Assembly (NCBI GenBank): GCA_038255255.1
Contig: JBBSLL010000047.1
Coordinates: 1-15,208 of the forward strand
DNA length: 15,208 nt
Direction: 5' to 3'
DNA from: JBBQNY01 sp038255255
GTDB lineage: Bacteria; Pseudomonadota; Gammaproteobacteria; Xanthomonadales; Ahniellaceae
The notes beneath the pieces were generated by a model, which did not search any database, had not been told where the DNA came from, and was given only the letters and a program-made list of their open reading frames with translations. Made by a program: the position numbers and the translations under genes. Positions 13,608 to 15,208 of this stretch are shown piece after piece (positions within the stretch are counted from its first letter, which is position 1; every line of letters begins with the position of its first letter).

Positions 13608-15208
13608 CTAGTAAACGCGCGGTTTGGGCGGCACCATTTCGACATCGCTGGTGAGCGTATAGAGATGCACTGGCCGATAGTCGATCGCGACCTTGCCCGC
13701 CTCGTCTATCGCGATCAGCGTGTGCTTCATCCATTCCACGTCATCGCGATCCTGGAAATCCTCGCGGGCGTGCGCGCCGCGCGATTCCTTGCGGTTCTCC
13801 GCTGCCTGCATGGTCACCACCGCCTGTCCCAGCAGGTTCTGCAACTCGAGGGTCTCCACCAGGTCGGAATTCCAGTGCAGTGATCGATCGCTCACGCGCA
13901 CATCGGCGAAGCTGTTGAATGTCTCGCCGATCCTGGCGCAGCCCTCCTTCAGCGTCTCCCCAGTGCGGAACACTGCGGCGTCGCGCTGCATGGTCGCCTG
14001 CATCTCGTCGCGGATCTCGGCAGTGGAGCGCGCGCCTGCCGCGTGGCGCAACCGGTCGAAGTTGGCCAGCGCGCGATCGGTGGATGCCTTCGGTGCGACA
14101 GGCTGGTTCGCGGCTGGCTTGAGGATGTCCCCACAGCGGTTGGCCACCGCGCGCCCGAAAACGACCAGGTCCAGCAACGAATTGGAACCCAGCCGGTTCG
14201 CGCCGTGCACGGACACGCAGGCTGCCTCGCCGATCGCGAACAGGCCCTGCACGACGTGGTCCGGGTTGTCGTCCTTCCGGATGACGACCTCGCCGTGGAA
14301 GTTGGTCGGGATGCCGCCCATGTTGTAGTGCACGGTGGGCAGCACCGGGATGGGTTGCTTGGTCGTGTCCACGCCGGCGAAGATCTTCGCGGTTTCGGAG
14401 ATTCCGGGAAGCCGCTCGTTGATGACATCGGGCCCGAGGTGCATCAGGTTCAGGTGGATGTGGTCGTTGCGCGCGCCTACGCCGCGCCCCTCGCGGATCT
14501 CGATGGTCATCGCACGGGACACCACGTCACGCGACGCAAGGTCCTTGGCGTTGGGCGCGTAACGCTCCATGAAGCGCTCGCCCTTCGAGTTGGTGAGATA
14601 ACCGCCTTCGCCGCGGACCCCTTCGGTGATCAGGCACCCGGCGCCGTAGATTCCGGTCGGATGGAACTGCACGAACTCCATGTCCTGCAGCGGCAGACCC
14701 GCACGCAGCACCATTCCGCCCCCATCGCCCGTGCAGGTATGCGCGGACGTGCAGGAAAAATAGGCGCGCCCGTATCCGCCTGTCGCGAGGATCACCGCCT
14801 GCGCGCGGAAGCGATGCAGGGTGCCGGTCGACAGGTCCCATGCCATGACGCCGCGACACACGCCGTCGTCGTCCATCAGCAGGTCCAGGGCGAAGAACTC
14901 GATGTAGAAGCGCGCGTCGTGCTTGAGGGACTGCTGGTAGAGCGCGTGCAACATGGCGTGGCCGGTACGGTCAGCCGCGGCGCAGGTGCGCTCGGCGGTG
15001 CCCTTGCCATAGTGCGTGGTCATGCCGCCGAACGGGCGCTGGTAGATCTTGCCGTCTTCGGTGCGCGAGAAAGGCACGCCGTAGTGCTCGAGCTCAATGA
15101 CCGCAGGGATCGCTTCCTTGCACATGTACTCGATCGCGTCCTGGTCGCCGAGCCAGTCGGAACCCTTGATCGTGTCGTAGAAATGAAAACGCCAGTCGTC
15201 CTCGCCCA
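13608..15208 (-). CDS. sdhA: Succinate dehydrogenase flavoprotein subunit, 5' end outside window
   Basis: SdhA oxidises succinate to fumarate with a covalently bound FAD. About 532 residues are visible; the frame runs in from the right edge as GEDDWRFHFYDTIKGSDWLG, so only about 60 N-terminal residues, including the FAD-linking histidine, are missing. The visible part has PFGGMTTHYGKGTAERTC, the active-site stretch FHPTGIYGAGCLITEGVRGE, and KDLASRDVVSRAM with the catalytic-arginine region. It also has HYNMGGIPTNFHGEV and the FAD-binding HGANRLGSNSLLDLVVFGRA. The C terminus ends PPKPRVY, as is common in bacterial and mitochondrial SdhA. Together with sdhB and sdhE this is the 3' half of an sdhCDAB-type operon; sdhC and sdhD would be expected further right. 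Fumarate reductase FrdA is a relative, but the sequence and the SdhB partner favour SdhA. Confidence 0.97.
   Translation of the reverse strand, partial: GEDDWRFHFYDTIKGSDWLGDQDAIEYMCKEAIPAVIELEHYGVPFSRTEDGKIYQRPFGGMTTHYGKGTAERTCAAADRTGHAMLHALYQQSLKHDARFYIEFFALDLLMDDDGVCRGVMAWDLSTGTLHRFRAQAVILATGGYGRAYFSCTSAHTCTGDGGGMVLRAGLPLQDMEFVQFHPTGIYGAGCLITEGVRGEGGYLTNSKGERFMERYAPNAKDLASRDVVSRAMTIEIREGRGVGARNDHIHLNLMHLGPDVINERLPGISETAKIFAGVDTTKQPIPVLPTVHYNMGGIPTNFHGEVVIRKDDNPDHVVQGLFAIGEAACVSVHGANRLGSNSLLDLVVFGRAVANRCGDILKPAANQPVAPKASTDRALANFDRLRHAAGARSTAEIRDEMQATMQRDAAVFRTGETLKEGCARIGETFNSFADVRVSDRSLHWNSDLVETLELQNLLGQAVVTMQAAENRKESRGAHAREDFQDRDDVEWMKHTLIAIDEAGKVAIDYRPVHLYTLTSDVEMVPPKPRVY

Noticed and set aside
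13531..13734. Extended sdhB starting at 13734
   Set aside because: The extra 68 codons lie over the sdhA 3' end and the gap, and show no similarity to the family. The ATG at 13530 has a suitable ribosome site.

Overview
The window looks like chromosome from a high-GC gammaproteobacterium. Every gene I can support lies on the minus strand, so the genes below are listed in transcription order, from the right end of the window to the left. The gene order resembles what I recall for Xanthomonadaceae and relatives. The uvrC-pgsA-tRNA-Gly(GCC) end matches the order known from E. coli (uvrC-pgsA-glyW). The exact taxon is inference. I see no phage, insertion sequence, integrase, CRISPR array or foreign-looking island, and no gap longer than 300 bases between genes.

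Right part (about 15208-12052): a respiratory block with sdhA (start outside the window), sdhB, the flavinylation factor gene sdhE and a small YgfX/CptA-family membrane protein gene. SdhA and SdhB form the catalytic arm of complex II. SdhE helps attach FAD to SdhA. The sdhE frame has no ATG, GTG or TTG where the family normally starts.

Middle part (about 12057-7404): after a short REP-like inverted-repeat element come a lolC/E-family permease gene and lolD (lipoprotein release from the inner membrane), then comEC (DNA uptake channel). Only one LolC/E-type gene is present, directly followed by lolD, which suggests a LolF-type, one-permease exporter.

Left part (about 7317-111): exbB-exbD (proton-driven energy transducer), msbA (lipid A-core flippase), lpxK (lipid A 4'-kinase), kdsB (CMP-Kdo synthetase), uvrC (excision nuclease) and pgsA (phosphatidylglycerophosphate synthase). 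Start and stop codons overlap or nearly touch from exbB through uvrC, pointing to one translationally coupled operon in which a DNA repair gene is joined to the lipopolysaccharide genes. A tRNA-Gly(GCC) gene follows pgsA by 24 bases.

Most of the window is ordinary conserved housekeeping sequence. The points worth a second look are the unusual sdhE start, the REP-like pair that supplies the ygfX stop codon, the single Lol permease, the kdsB/uvrC coupling and a non-conserved tail on ComEC. I found no evidence of an undescribed system.
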